Source: Gammaproteobacteria bacterium (lineage in GTDB: Bacteria > Pseudomonadota > Gammaproteobacteria > Pseudomonadales > JAUIET01). From it: a stretch of DNA of 64,000 nt. The stretch is taken from NCBI GenBank assembly GCA_030431775.1, contig JAUIHW010000006.1, forward strand, positions 1-64,000. The letters run 5' to 3'. The notes beneath the pieces are model-generated. The model was not told the DNA's origin. It saw only the letters and a list, made by a program, of their open reading frames with translations, and did no database searches. The translations under genes were made by a program, and so were the position numbers. Shown piece after piece: positions 16,744-25,911 of this stretch (within the stretch, counting starts at the first letter, position 1; every line of letters begins with the position of its first letter).

Positions 16744-18387
16744 ATGTTAAATATCAAATACTTCAAGCCATTATCTCCACTTATTCTACTTATGATCGGG
16801 AGCTGTACCATGCCCCCGAACGGAGCAGCTCCGGCCCCTGCGCCTGCGCCTGCAGTCTTGATCTCAGCCAGTCCACCCATTACCGAGGCCACACCGCACG
16901 CTGACGAGTTGCCATATTGCGTGCCCGAAGACAACCTGGCCGAGCAATGGCTGCAAGACCCAAGCAATGCGGCACCTTTTTTGCCGGCGGTTGGCCAGCG
17001 CAACCTCTGGGAGGATATTGTGGGTGGCTTTCAATTGTCGGCCATCAAACACGCACGCATCCAATCGCAAAAACGCTGGTTTCTTCGTAACCCAGACTAC
17101 ATGGAGCGGGTCAGCCGGAGAGCGACCCGGTACCTGAATTACGTCGTCAATGAGCTAAAGCACGCCGACATGCCGCTGGAAATCGCCTTATTGCCAATTG
17201 TGGAGAGTGCCTTTGATCCATTTGCCTACAGTCACGGCAGGGCTTCGGGTATGTGGCAGTTCATCGGGCCCACTGGCAGACAATATGGCATGGAACAAAA
17301 TTGGTGGTACGACGGACGCCGCGATGTGGTCAGTTCAACCGCCGGCGCCATTGCTTATTTGACGGACCTTCATCAGACCTTTGATGGTGACTGGTTGCTC
17401 GCCCTGGCGGCCTATAACACTGGTGAAGGCAATGTCAAAAAAGCGATTCGGCGAAACCGGCGCGCTGGCAAACCAGGCGATTTTTGGAGTCTGCGACTGC
17501 CGCGCGAAACTCGAGCCTATGTGCCACGCCTGCTCGCCGTAGCGGAGCTGTTGCAAGACCGCGCTAACAATGGGCTGCCTTTTCTGGAGATAGCTGCGGA
17601 GCCTTATTTTACGCAGGTCGATATCGGCTCGCAGTTGGATCTGGCTCAGGCGGCGGCGATGGCGGGCATCGACACTGAGGAAATATATTTGCTTAATCCA
17701 GGGCTCAACCGCTGGGCGACTCCGCCAGACGGCCCACACCGCCTATTAATTCCTACCGCCAGCGCAGAGCAGTTCAAACAATCCTTACGCAAACTTCCCG
17801 CAGAGAAGCGGGTCAGCTGGCAACGCTACACCATTCAACGCGGCGACACTCTATCGGTCATCGCGCGCAGGTTCCATACTACGGTTGGCGTCATCAAAAA
17901 CGCCAACCGATTAAAAAGCAGCCGCATCCGCGAGAAGCAGACACTGCTGATACCTGCAGCCATCAAGAATGAGCAGCTATACTCGCTCAGTGAAGAGCAA
18001 CGGCTGGCGCGTAAGGCGGGGAACAGTCGCGGTGGTACCCAGAGGGTCAATTACACGGTTCGCAGTGGTGACAGTCTGTGGAGCATTGCGAAACGCTTCA
18101 ATGTGTCTATCCGCAACCTGGCTTACTGGAATGACATGGTCCCAAAAGACACTCTGCGAGTTGGCCAGAGCCTGACGGTTTGGACCAGGGGAGCGGATAT
18201 AGCGCAGTCAAAAATGATCCGCAAAGTAGGCTACAAAGTGCGTCGCGGCGACTCTCTGTACCGAATTGCTCGTCGTTTTAATCTCGAAACCGGTGACATT
18301 ACCCGTTGGAACGATATCACACGCAGCAGTATCCTGTATCCTGGGCAGCGCCTTACTCTGTATGTCGATGTGCGTAATTCAATCTAG
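16744..18387 (+). CDS. mltD: Membrane-bound lytic murein transglycosylase D
   Basis: This is a 547-residue lipoprotein. The signal peptide ends in LLMIGSC, a lipobox, followed by a Pro/Ala linker. The SLT catalytic domain spans about residues 130-260, with the catalytic Glu in LLPIVESAFDPFAYS and the motifs GMWQFIGPTGRQYG and ALAAYNTGEGNV. Three LysM peptidoglycan-binding repeats follow, near 360-402, 436-479 and 498-541. The enzyme cleaves glycan strands to anhydromuropeptides in the periplasm. The third LysM is a little shorter than some homologues, but the protein looks complete. Confidence 0.97.
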   Translation: MLNIKYFKPLSPLILLMIGSCTMPPNGAAPAPAPAPAVLISASPPITEATPHADELPYCVPEDNLAEQWLQDPSNAAPFLPAVGQRNLWEDIVGGFQLSAIKHARIQSQKRWFLRNPDYMERVSRRATRYLNYVVNELKHADMPLEIALLPIVESAFDPFAYSHGRASGMWQFIGPTGRQYGMEQNWWYDGRRDVVSSTAGAIAYLTDLHQTFDGDWLLALAAYNTGEGNVKKAIRRNRRAGKPGDFWSLRLPRETRAYVPRLLAVAELLQDRANNGLPFLEIAAEPYFTQVDIGSQLDLAQAAAMAGIDTEEIYLLNPGLNRWATPPDGPHRLLIPTASAEQFKQSLRKLPAEKRVSWQRYTIQRGDTLSVIARRFHTTVGVIKNANRLKSSRIREKQTLLIPAAIKNEQLYSLSEEQRLARKAGNSRGGTQRVNYTVRSGDSLWSIAKRFNVSIRNLAYWNDMVPKDTLRVGQSLTVWTRGADIAQSKMIRKVGYKVRRGDSLYRIARRFNLETGDITRWNDITRSSILYPGQRLTLYVDVRNSI

Positions 18388-18436
18388 GGAAGCGCGAAAT
18401 ATAGGCTATGATGCGCATTTGTCTGATCTGCCTTTT

Positions 18437-19132
18437 ATGAAGCTGCGTTGCCCACCCGTTCGGCTACCTCTGTCGCTGTGCTTTGTCTTCCTACTCTCGG
18501 CCTGTACGGCTTCGACTGGCTTACAACAATCGACCACAGCGCTAGAGACTGCGATCAACGGGCAAGTCGTTGAGTATCCTGAATCGGGCTTTCAGGGAGC
18601 CCCCTCATCACCTTCGCCTGCTGTCATCAATGCTCAGTTGTGGTTTCCAGCCATTGCGGGCCATTTCTATGGTACGCCGAATCTGCAAAAGAGCTGGCAC
18701 GCCTCATTGGACGAGGCGGGCGGGTTTCAGCTGCCCTCCACCACCCAGATTGAGCAGGAACTCAGCAAGCTGGCAAGACCTTTTGACGAACAGGAAACGG
18801 CCATTCTTGTGGAACCCGCCGCAACTCGTGTCGCCCGTTTAAAAACCTATGTGATCAGCGAATTTGACGGAGAGGCCGTCGGAACAGCGCGTTGGCAGGC
18901 CAGCAAGCACCGCTCAGAGTTATTGTTGGTCTATTTTGATCGACCCTGCCAAGTGCTTGGCTCGCTGTTTTTTGCCGGCCAGGAACACCGCTTTGACGTC
19001 CGGGTTCCTGAGGCAGGTCTCTACTGGCTGGCCCGCCGACACAGCCTTTTTGGTGTGCGGCCGTACCGAGCTGTCGCATTGACTCAGCCCGTGGTTGCGG
19101 TTGCCCCACCCTCCACTACAGCCGTCGAATAA
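18437..19132 (+). CDS. Predicted lipoprotein of unknown function
   Basis: This protein of about 231 residues starts MKLRCPPVRLPLSLCFVFLL and has a lipobox, LLSAC, predicting a lipidated envelope protein. The mature part contains no family I recognise. An Asp/Arg-rich centre is followed by a compact C-terminal segment with FFAGQEHRFDVRVPEAGLYW. The open frame extends back into mltD, but the ATG at 18437 gives a proper signal peptide. It follows mltD by 49 bp and could be read with it. Confidence 0.75.
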   Translation: MKLRCPPVRLPLSLCFVFLLSACTASTGLQQSTTALETAINGQVVEYPESGFQGAPSSPSPAVINAQLWFPAIAGHFYGTPNLQKSWHASLDEAGGFQLPSTTQIEQELSKLARPFDEQETAILVEPAATRVARLKTYVISEFDGEAVGTARWQASKHRSELLLVYFDRPCQVLGSLFFAGQEHRFDVRVPEAGLYWLARRHSLFGVRPYRAVALTQPVVAVAPPSTTAVE

Positions 19133-19275
19133 GTTTACAACCTTTTGTTGATATAGATTAGGTTAACATCCTAAGTTGTTGTTTTTATAAAATATTTTAA
19201 ATCTGGCCTGCTTCCTGCATTTTACCGTCTAAGCTAACTGTAGTTGTTCCGAATAATCGGACGGGGGTAAAGCAA

Positions 19276-19671
19276 ATGCTTAAACGTCAGGGCGAAGAAC
19301 ATATTGAAACCCAGTTTTATCGCACCGAGCGCTTCGTACAAATTAACGCGAGCTGGTTTTTCATGGCGCGTGATGGTGTGCAGGAGGGCCCGTTTAACAA
19401 TAGAGCAGAAGCCCAGGAAGCACTGCAGCTCTATTTGTCGGTCGTGAAAAGCGGCCTGCTCGATTCGCTCCATGAGACCAATTCACGCCACAGCGGAGAC
19501 CTGCGCCAGGCTGAAAAACCGGCTTACCCGTTCAGCAAGGTCGCAACCGTACACAAAGCACCTTTTAAAGTTCAGCGCATCGAGTTCACTCCGGTCGCTC
19601 AGGATGTTCAGGAAATCGATAATGCCTCATCGAGCTGCGCAAACGACAGCTTTCACTTTTGCTGCCTCTAG
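19276..19671 (+). CDS. DUF6316-family protein with cysteine-rich tail
   Basis: This 131-residue soluble protein begins with a segment that looks like DUF6316: RQGEEHIETQFYRTERFVQ, then SWFFMARDGVQEGPFNNRAEA. The rest is polar and less ordered, and the protein ends with one cysteine at SSSCANDS followed by a CCL terminus. The function of the family is unknown. It is preceded by 143 bp of AT-rich DNA, suggesting its own promoter, and GGGGGT lies eight bases before the ATG. Confidence 0.7.
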   Translation: MLKRQGEEHIETQFYRTERFVQINASWFFMARDGVQEGPFNNRAEAQEALQLYLSVVKSGLLDSLHETNSRHSGDLRQAEKPAYPFSKVATVHKAPFKVQRIEFTPVAQDVQEIDNASSSCANDSFHFCCL

Positions 19672-19692
19672 CAGTCCCTAATCAGGGACTGC
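19671..19692. terminator. Hairpin between convergent genes
   Basis: A perfect 9-bp stem (GCAGTCCCT / AGGGACTGC) with a 4-base loop spans the 3' ends of the DUF6316 gene and the catalase-fold gene, including the latter's stop codon. There is no clear T-run on either strand, so a bidirectional terminator is likely but not certain. Confidence 0.5.
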
Positions 19693-20805
19693 CCTGTTCA
19701 TGGCAGCCCTGACTCGATGAATGTGGTCGTAAACCTGCAGGCGGGCCCGATTGATAGCACCGAGGGGCCGATGTGCTGGAATGGAATGCCATGGGTTGTA
19801 TGACATGGCTTCGCAGCGATCTGCCGGAATGGAAACATTCACCTGCTGCGGCGGAAACTCAATGTGAGCTACTTTGATAAATTCCGCCTCTTCCTCCGGC
19901 CATTCGTCCACCACGTCCTCAACCGACATAGATCGAGCGCTGCGAGCTTGCACCATGAATTCCATACAAGCGCCGCTTTCCATCAGCCTCGCCTTAAGCG
20001 CTTCATGTAATTTGTTTGGGCTTTGCGGTGGCTTTTCTTGACCAGCTTGCAATGTTTCACAGGCTTGCACTGAATATTTGACAGCGGTTCTGGCTTCACC
20101 CAGGCCAAATTGATAGGGTACAGCTGACCAGTATCGCGCCTGCAAAGGGTCATCGGTCTCATTACTCAGCATTTTTAGCGCATTAAGCGTACCCTGGAGG
20201 CCGAGCAGAAAAGGGATTTCAAGATAGTTCCACCACGAACCACTTTGTGTTATTTCAAAAAAGCGGGCGTAGTCACTGGCACTATTAATAAAAAAAGCCG
20301 GGTGAGTAATCAGCAAGAAGTCCTGGCTACTGCTTTGTGTCGGAACAGCCAGTAGCTTCCGACCACTGACACCCTGCAATTTGATAGCCATTCCTCTCGT
20401 ATCACCTTCACGGTCATCACTGTCCGGGTCCGGACTGCCGTTTGAAAACCGCACGATAGCGGGATACTGCTGGCCAGCTTGAAAAACACCTTGGTTGAAG
20501 CGAGCAGGCAAATCAGCAAGGACGATAAACTGGGCTCGCACACAGGCGTGCGCCTTGGGATGAGCATCCCTCCGGTATTCTCCTGGCGCATAGAGGCTGT
20601 GCAACTGTTGCTCAATAGTGGCTGTCAAGCGCTGTACCGCCCGCTGCTCGCCCGGTTGAAGCTGCTCTCCTAGGTGGGTATCAGGCGTTGGATAGCCGCG
20701 TGCTGCAGTTTCCCCCATGGCCTGAGCAGTAAGCATCAGGCCGTTCAGAATCCACAATGTCAGCCAGGGTATACCCGATACTAAGTGGTGACTGCTATTC
20801 TTCAT
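19678..20805 (-). CDS. Exported catalase-fold (SrpA-like) heme protein
   Basis: This 375-residue protein has an N-terminal signal-like hydrophobic segment (PWLTLWILNGLMLTAQA), predicting export, and then a catalase-related domain. Recognisable pieces are HAKGxx-like HPKAHACVRAQF, IVRFSNGSPDPDSDDREGDTRGMAIKL, DFLLITHPAFF and the possible heme-ligand tyrosine region ARYWSAVPYQFG. Such proteins, often called catalase family or SrpA-like, usually have weak peroxidase or fatty-acid oxygenase-like activity and lack the full-length catalase C-terminus. The actual substrate cannot be told from the sequence. It is divergent from the DUF2835 gene with only 42 bp between them. Confidence 0.85.
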   Translation of the reverse strand: MKNSSHHLVSGIPWLTLWILNGLMLTAQAMGETAARGYPTPDTHLGEQLQPGEQRAVQRLTATIEQQLHSLYAPGEYRRDAHPKAHACVRAQFIVLADLPARFNQGVFQAGQQYPAIVRFSNGSPDPDSDDREGDTRGMAIKLQGVSGRKLLAVPTQSSSQDFLLITHPAFFINSASDYARFFEITQSGSWWNYLEIPFLLGLQGTLNALKMLSNETDDPLQARYWSAVPYQFGLGEARTAVKYSVQACETLQAGQEKPPQSPNKLHEALKARLMESGACMEFMVQARSARSMSVEDVVDEWPEEEAEFIKVAHIEFPPQQVNVSIPADRCEAMSYNPWHSIPAHRPLGAINRARLQVYDHIHRVRAAMNRAVPD

Positions 20806-20847
20806 GGGGTTATTCTCATATTATAAGTAATCAGCAATTGGAAATTT

Positions 20848-21069
20848 ATGGAAGAATTCCAGGTGCATTTGGCTCTATCGAGAGCTGAACTGCTCAAATA
20901 CTATCACGGCCATGCTCAGACAATAGTGGCCACTTGCGTTGATGGACGCCGCATACGCTTCCCGGCACATCATGTGCGGCGCTTTGTGACCAAGCAGGGA
21001 ATCTATGGACGTTTCCTGCTGCAAGTAAACAATTCCAAACTGACCCGTATCACGCGCTTGAACCGGTAA
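20848..21069 (+). CDS. DUF2835 family protein
   Basis: This 73-residue protein matches the DUF2835 pattern: FQVHLALSRAELLKYYHG, DGRRIRFPAHHVRRFVT and GIYGRFLLQ. Members are common in Pseudomonas and marine gammaproteobacteria, and their function is unknown. GGAA lies six bases before the ATG. The size is normal for the family. Confidence 0.88.
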   Translation: MEEFQVHLALSRAELLKYYHGHAQTIVATCVDGRRIRFPAHHVRRFVTKQGIYGRFLLQVNNSKLTRITRLNR

Positions 21070-21160
21070 CACCTACTCTTCATCCAGCAGACACATTCAG
21101 CCTTGGTTCATTTGCCTCGAACTAGGATGAAACCACACTCTTGAAAATGAGGTGGAATCA

Positions 21161-21553
21161 ATGCTCAGGAAGGTATTTTTGAGCTTACTTACAGCTCTGC
21201 TAATCGGCAACAATGTGCACGCGTCACCCAAAGCGAATCTATCGCAGTTCGACACGTTAACGCATTTTCCTGCCTGGACAATCAATGCTTGGCAAGCGCT
21301 TAATTCGAAAGCACTGATTATCGAACGGTCTCCGTCGAAGGCTTATCTGCTGATCTTGAATCGACCACTGCCCCAATTGCGTTTCAACGAAACCATTCAG
21401 GTATCGCAAACAGGGTCACAGGTGCACGCCGGGTTTGACCATGTGCGAGTGGTTGATCGCTTATTTTATTCGATACCCGCGTACATCGATACGATTTACC
21501 GACTCGACAGCCGTGACGATATTAAACTGGCCCGCCAATTGGTGAACGGCTAG
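21161..21553 (+). CDS. Exported protein, DUF6491-like
   Basis: This protein of 130 residues has a signal peptide (VFLSLLTALLIGNNVHASP) and a small domain that resembles DUF6491: a W-rich opening, YLLILNRPLPQLRF, and GFDHVRVVDR followed by an IYRLD motif. The two cysteines usual in that family appear to be replaced here, so the assignment is tentative. The ATG at 21161 has GAGGTGG five bases before it. A GTG at 21152 is in frame but less likely. Confidence 0.65.
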   Translation: MLRKVFLSLLTALLIGNNVHASPKANLSQFDTLTHFPAWTINAWQALNSKALIIERSPSKAYLLILNRPLPQLRFNETIQVSQTGSQVHAGFDHVRVVDRLFYSIPAYIDTIYRLDSRDDIKLARQLVNG

Positions 21554-21592
21554 CGTCGCGAACAGTAAGGCGACGAACGAATGCTCTCCTTG

Positions 21593-21635
21593 GGCAGGCT
21601 CTGTGCAAATTTTGCTCACCCCTGCCGTTTTTTTT
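21593..21635 (+). terminator. Rho-independent terminator
   Basis: A hairpin with stem GGCAGG / CCTGCC and an inner GCAA/TTGC pairing is followed by eight T residues at 21628-21635. It sits 40 bp after the DUF6491-like gene on the same strand. Confidence 0.85.
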
Positions 21636-21721
21636 CTAACAGGTTTTTTGCGTTTATGAGAATTGGTTCTATTCTTTAAGTGTGACCAGTTCACTTTTCT
21701 TGTGATTACCCATTCACTTTG

Positions 21722-22504
21722 ATGACTAGCGAGACCAAAAAAATGAGTGAGAATAATACTAACCCCCCGGTTATGGAAGTCGATGAAGCAGGCTCTTCGT
21801 CGAAGGACAAGCCAAGTTCTGAAGACAAAAATAACAAGTCCAGCGTATCGTCCGAATCAGCTAAATCGGCGCAACAGGCGGGAGCCGATGCTGCGAAAGC
21901 GGCCACAGACGCAGCAATCCCTACACCCGCTGCCGAAGATGATCTTGGCAAGGTTCAGGAGCTGCTGTTTGGCAATCAACTCCGTGCCATCAATCAAAAA
22001 ATCATGCTGGTTCACAAAGACTTTAAGCAGACCATTAGTGATTTGGATCGCAAAATAGATAAGCAGTTGAACGACCAGGACACCGCCATGAAAAAAGAAC
22101 TGGCCGGTGTTGTTGATCAATTACGAGCCGAAACCAAAGCTCGCGAAAATGCTGTTGAAAGTTCCGGAGTGGAAATCCGTAAGGCCAGCAATAATTTGCA
22201 GGACCGGATATCCGCAATGGAAAAAACTCACGCGGCATCCAAAGCTGCCGTAGAGGACCAGCTCACCCAGAATGTTCGTGAACTGGAACGCAAACTGGAA
22301 CAGGTCCAAAGTTCCTTGCAGGCGCAGATCGACGGCGCGCGCAATACGCTGGATGACAATAAAGTCGACCGAGCAGCCTTGTCGGAGTTGCTGGGCGGAA
22401 TTGCGCAACAAATCAGTTCCATTGATAACATACCAACGGTTACCCAACGGACTGAGGAGGCGGCTAACGCTTCGGCAGCACCACCCAATACCCGAACGGC
22501 TTAA
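21722..22504 (+). CDS. Coiled-coil protein of unknown function
   Basis: This acidic protein of about 260 residues has a low-complexity Ser/Lys/Asp-rich N-terminus (residues 1-70), a short motif DDLGKVQELLFGNQLRAI, then a long heptad-type coiled coil to about residue 235 and a disordered tail. No signal peptide or membrane segment is present. The ELLFGNQ-R start of the coil recurs in uncharacterised proteins of marine gammaproteobacteria. ATG codons at 21722 and 21743 are both possible; neither has a strong ribosome site. The transcript ends at a clear terminator. Confidence 0.75.
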   Translation: MTSETKKMSENNTNPPVMEVDEAGSSSKDKPSSEDKNNKSSVSSESAKSAQQAGADAAKAATDAAIPTPAAEDDLGKVQELLFGNQLRAINQKIMLVHKDFKQTISDLDRKIDKQLNDQDTAMKKELAGVVDQLRAETKARENAVESSGVEIRKASNNLQDRISAMEKTHAASKAAVEDQLTQNVRELERKLEQVQSSLQAQIDGARNTLDDNKVDRAALSELLGGIAQQISSIDNIPTVTQRTEEAANASAAPPNTRTA

Positions 22505-22527
22505 GTTCCGTTCCAGGTTTCGCTCCG

Positions 22528-22559
22528 AAAAGGAGGCAGTAATCGCTGCCTCCTTTTTT
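22528..22559 (+). terminator. Rho-independent terminator
   Basis: A 12-bp stem (AAAAGGAGGCAG / CTGCCTCCTTTT) with loop TAATCG ends in a run of six T residues. It terminates the coiled-coil gene. The matching A-run means it may also stop the convergent helicase gene, whose stop codon lies at 22561. Confidence 0.93.
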
Positions 22560-22560
22560 G

Positions 22561-25500
22561 TTACAGTTCCAAAAGTGTTTGCTGCAGAACAAAGTACACA
22601 GCGATTCGAGCGGAGCCCCCAAGAACCTCGCGATAGCGTTGCAGCTGAGGCCTATGAGTCTCTGCCAAGGATTGCAAGGCTTCCGGCTCCATGCATTCCT
22701 TCAAGTGAATCTTGAAATCCACGATCCAGCGATTACCCTGAGTATCAACGAACGTCCTGTCTATTACGATAGTTCGTTTGACGCCCTCATCTTGATAGCT
22801 GTAACTGACTTCTCGCTGGCACTCAGTATGCGTGGCGGCAAATATCCATTGGTTGTCTACATCTCGCTCCAGCGAATAAAATACCCTACGCAGCCATTCA
22901 ACGCCGGCTGCCAGGTTATTTCTGAGTCCGGCCTGCTTTAACTGGGTCATGAGCGCGTGCTCTGGCGGGTAATCGCTCGCTTGCCCGGTAGGCACGCCGA
23001 AGGCCAGGTACTGGTGTGCAACCACGCCCACCGCTCTTGCCAGCTGCGCATCGATCATGGCTTGTTTTCTAGGTGCACTTGGCATCCGGCCAAGCTTAGT
23101 TGTCGCTACGCCGACACTTCGCTGGGGGCTGGCCAGCTGCTCTATGGCTTGTCGACTCAAGCGACCTTGCGTAGCTGGCTCATTATTTTGTCGATCGCCG
23201 TCTGCATGCGCGGAGTCCAGCAATACTGCCGGCTCCGGCAACTGTGGCCAGAGCAATTGTGCGAAGGAGTTTGCCGGGCTGTCCTGTGTATCCGGGTCAA
23301 CGGCGGATTCAATGCCTCGATAAAGATAGAGGCGATATCGAGCACGGGTACAGGCAACATAAAGCAGCCTCGCGGTTTCTTGAATTTGTTGCTGCCGCGC
23401 CTGGTAGCGCAAATACTCATAGCAATCTTTGTGGTGGCTTCCTGCCGCATCGTTAAGACCTATCAACAAGTTTGTACTGCCATCGTCGTGGTACAGTTCC
23501 TGCCAGATCATCAGCTCTTTCTCTGCTGAACGCGGAGCCTTCTCAAGCGCCGGTAGAAAAACGGTATCAAATTCAAGCCCTTTGGACTTGTGGATAGTCA
23601 ATACTTCAACAGAAAATTCATCAGAAGGCTGGACCGGCACATAGCTGCGCATGAAGTGCCGTTTAACACGCTCCCAATTCAAGCTTTCGCCGTGACTGCT
23701 CAGTTGGCACAATTGCAGGAAAAATCGGGTTTGCAAACGCTGTTCATCGGCGCTGTTGTATACCCAGTGTCCACCCAGCCTGCGCCAGAATTCCAGTGCG
23801 TTGTCATGCAATGACGCTCTGCCCGCAGTTTTCTGATGCTGGTTCAATGCCGACTGCAACAAACTGATACGCAGACGACTTTCCTCGCTAAAACCAGGAT
23901 CATTTAATGCCACCTCCAAGCGGGACGACAAGTCTTGCTGGTCATTCTGTGAAATCCTCCAGCAATCAGCATTACTCAAGCCAAGCATGGGAGACCTGAG
24001 CAAGCCATACCAAGATTGCTGCTCAGCCGGTGAAAGGCAAAAATGAACGACCAGCAACATGTCAAAAACAACGGGTTTGTTTGTCAGCAAGTCAAACTCA
24101 TGAGCCAGCCAGGGAATTCCCCATTGCTGAAAAGCCTGCAGCAATTCCTGCGCTTGCGCTCTGTTTCGCACCAGAACCCCAACAGTTTGTTCAGGCGCTG
24201 TGTTTTTCAAAGCGACTATTTTTTGACAGATATCTGACGTTTCGGCCCACCGCTGCTCTTGGTCCACGATGCAGTTGAAGCAAACCACTTCTGAGTGTTC
24301 GACGTCATCAAGTACCGATTCCGATCGAATATGAGCTGCCCTATTCGACCGCCAATCACTGTCTTGAGGAAAGATACGACTGAAGCAATGGTTAACCCAT
24401 GTCACCAGGGGCCGAGACGAACGAAAATTGCGTGTCAGGTTCACCGCTTGGAGCGCTTGCCCGGAGAAACCCTGCTCACGGGCCCGCATGAAAAGTCCTA
24501 CCCTGGCATTTCGAAATGCGTAAATGGATTGCATTGCATCACCGACGACAAACAAGCTTTTTTGGTCACCGAGGTTGTCTGACCAGCCTTTACACAGCAG
24601 GTTGACCAGGTCGAATTGCAACTGGGAAGTATCCTGAAACTCATCAATCAGCAAATGATTAATTCTCTGATCAAGCTGCTGTGCGATTCCGTCGTCGTAC
24701 TGAATAGCCTGCAAAGCCGCCAGACTGTTAGCGACAAAGTCGGCCTGTTGATGCTGCCTGAATTCAACTTCCAGCAGTGCCATGGCGTAGCGAACGACAT
24801 TCAGAACGGAGAGCTGAACTGATTCAGAGTCTTCGGAGCTTGTCAGGTCGGGAAAAGTCTGCAGCTCGTGCAGCATTTGCCGCAGCTCATCCGTCGTTTC
24901 TTCGAGCTGCTCACGTAAGCGCTTAAACTCCTCCGGTGTGTGCTGTGGATTTTGGCTCTTGGGTGGAAAACCCTGCTTCACGTTAACAAGTTTTCGATAG
25001 TTGCCGTCTCTAGTAATAAAAAAACGGGCTACCGCTTTCCAGGCACCTAAGTTGGACACAAGCGGTGGGGGAAGCCCTTTTCCAAAGTCCCAGTCGGTAC
25101 CTGTATTGATACCAGTCGCCAGCAGATTCTCGCTGGCAAACTGTAGTAGCTCCGCAGCAGATTGCGAAAACGGCGCCAACAACAAGGCTAGCCGAGAGAT
25201 TTTCTGCTCAGCATACTGGTGCCAGGTATCACCCAGTTGTTCAGCCAAATCCACTGGCCTGGCATCAAGCTTTTCAAACACCACTCGCCATTGTTCGCGG
25301 TTGGCCAATACCGACACCAACAGACTCTTGAGTTGCTCAGCCTTGTAATCAACCAGAGCTAACAGTTTTCGGAGGTCGTCAGCCGGTTCTACACCATCAT
25401 TGAGTCGTTCAAATAAGGCGTCGACGGCCAGCTCATAGAATCGTTCGGGCTCCTCGGACAGCGCTGCGACTCCGCCGGCACCGCTACTGATCGGTAGCTG

Positions 25501-25911
25501 CCTGACCAGCTGGGTGCACAAGGCATCAAATGTCATCACTCGAAGCCGCGCCGGATTGCTCAACAATCGCCAGCCGCGAAGATCATCAAGCTCCAGCGCA
25601 TCCCGTGCAAGTCGCCAGGTGGTCTGCCGATGCTCAGGCAGTTCCTTGGATTCGCTTTCAGGTGTGCTCCGGGCCAGCCGCAGCGCCTCCATTATTCGTT
25701 CCCGCATCTCGGAAACCGCCTTGCGGGTAAAAGTAATGGCCAGAATTTCTTCCGGCTCATTGGTGCCACTAAGCAGGGAGAGAAATCGTTGCGTCAGGAG
25801 CTCTGTTTTACCGCTGCCAGCGGGTGCACTGACAGCAAAGGATTTCGTCCGATCCAGCACCAACTGGCGGACAAGCGGATCTGATAGATGCTCACTTTCA
25901 GTTAACTGCAT
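22561..25911 (-). CDS. AddA-like UvrD/RecB helicase-nuclease
   Basis: This protein of 1116 residues is a superfamily 1A helicase fused to a PD-(D/E)XK nuclease. Visible motifs are Walker A SAPAGSGKTELLTQRF (about 29-44), motif II LIDEFQDTSQLQF, motif III VVGDAMQSIYAFR, NLTRNFRS, motif V LTIHKSKGLEFDTVFLPAL and motif VI RLLYVACTRARY. At the C-terminus a nuclease core has IDRTF, WIVDFKIH and QLQRYREVL. This layout is that of AddA. The ATG at 25911 overlaps the end of its partner by 14 bp; a longer frame to 26124 exists but lies inside the partner gene. It is likely to process DNA ends for recombination repair. Confidence 0.92.
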   Translation of the reverse strand: MQLTESEHLSDPLVRQLVLDRTKSFAVSAPAGSGKTELLTQRFLSLLSGTNEPEEILAITFTRKAVSEMRERIMEALRLARSTPESESKELPEHRQTTWRLARDALELDDLRGWRLLSNPARLRVMTFDALCTQLVRQLPISSGAGGVAALSEEPERFYELAVDALFERLNDGVEPADDLRKLLALVDYKAEQLKSLLVSVLANREQWRVVFEKLDARPVDLAEQLGDTWHQYAEQKISRLALLLAPFSQSAAELLQFASENLLATGINTGTDWDFGKGLPPPLVSNLGAWKAVARFFITRDGNYRKLVNVKQGFPPKSQNPQHTPEEFKRLREQLEETTDELRQMLHELQTFPDLTSSEDSESVQLSVLNVVRYAMALLEVEFRQHQQADFVANSLAALQAIQYDDGIAQQLDQRINHLLIDEFQDTSQLQFDLVNLLCKGWSDNLGDQKSLFVVGDAMQSIYAFRNARVGLFMRAREQGFSGQALQAVNLTRNFRSSRPLVTWVNHCFSRIFPQDSDWRSNRAAHIRSESVLDDVEHSEVVCFNCIVDQEQRWAETSDICQKIVALKNTAPEQTVGVLVRNRAQAQELLQAFQQWGIPWLAHEFDLLTNKPVVFDMLLVVHFCLSPAEQQSWYGLLRSPMLGLSNADCWRISQNDQQDLSSRLEVALNDPGFSEESRLRISLLQSALNQHQKTAGRASLHDNALEFWRRLGGHWVYNSADEQRLQTRFFLQLCQLSSHGESLNWERVKRHFMRSYVPVQPSDEFSVEVLTIHKSKGLEFDTVFLPALEKAPRSAEKELMIWQELYHDDGSTNLLIGLNDAAGSHHKDCYEYLRYQARQQQIQETARLLYVACTRARYRLYLYRGIESAVDPDTQDSPANSFAQLLWPQLPEPAVLLDSAHADGDRQNNEPATQGRLSRQAIEQLASPQRSVGVATTKLGRMPSAPRKQAMIDAQLARAVGVVAHQYLAFGVPTGQASDYPPEHALMTQLKQAGLRNNLAAGVEWLRRVFYSLERDVDNQWIFAATHTECQREVSYSYQDEGVKRTIVIDRTFVDTQGNRWIVDFKIHLKECMEPEALQSLAETHRPQLQRYREVLGGSARIAVYFVLQQTLLEL

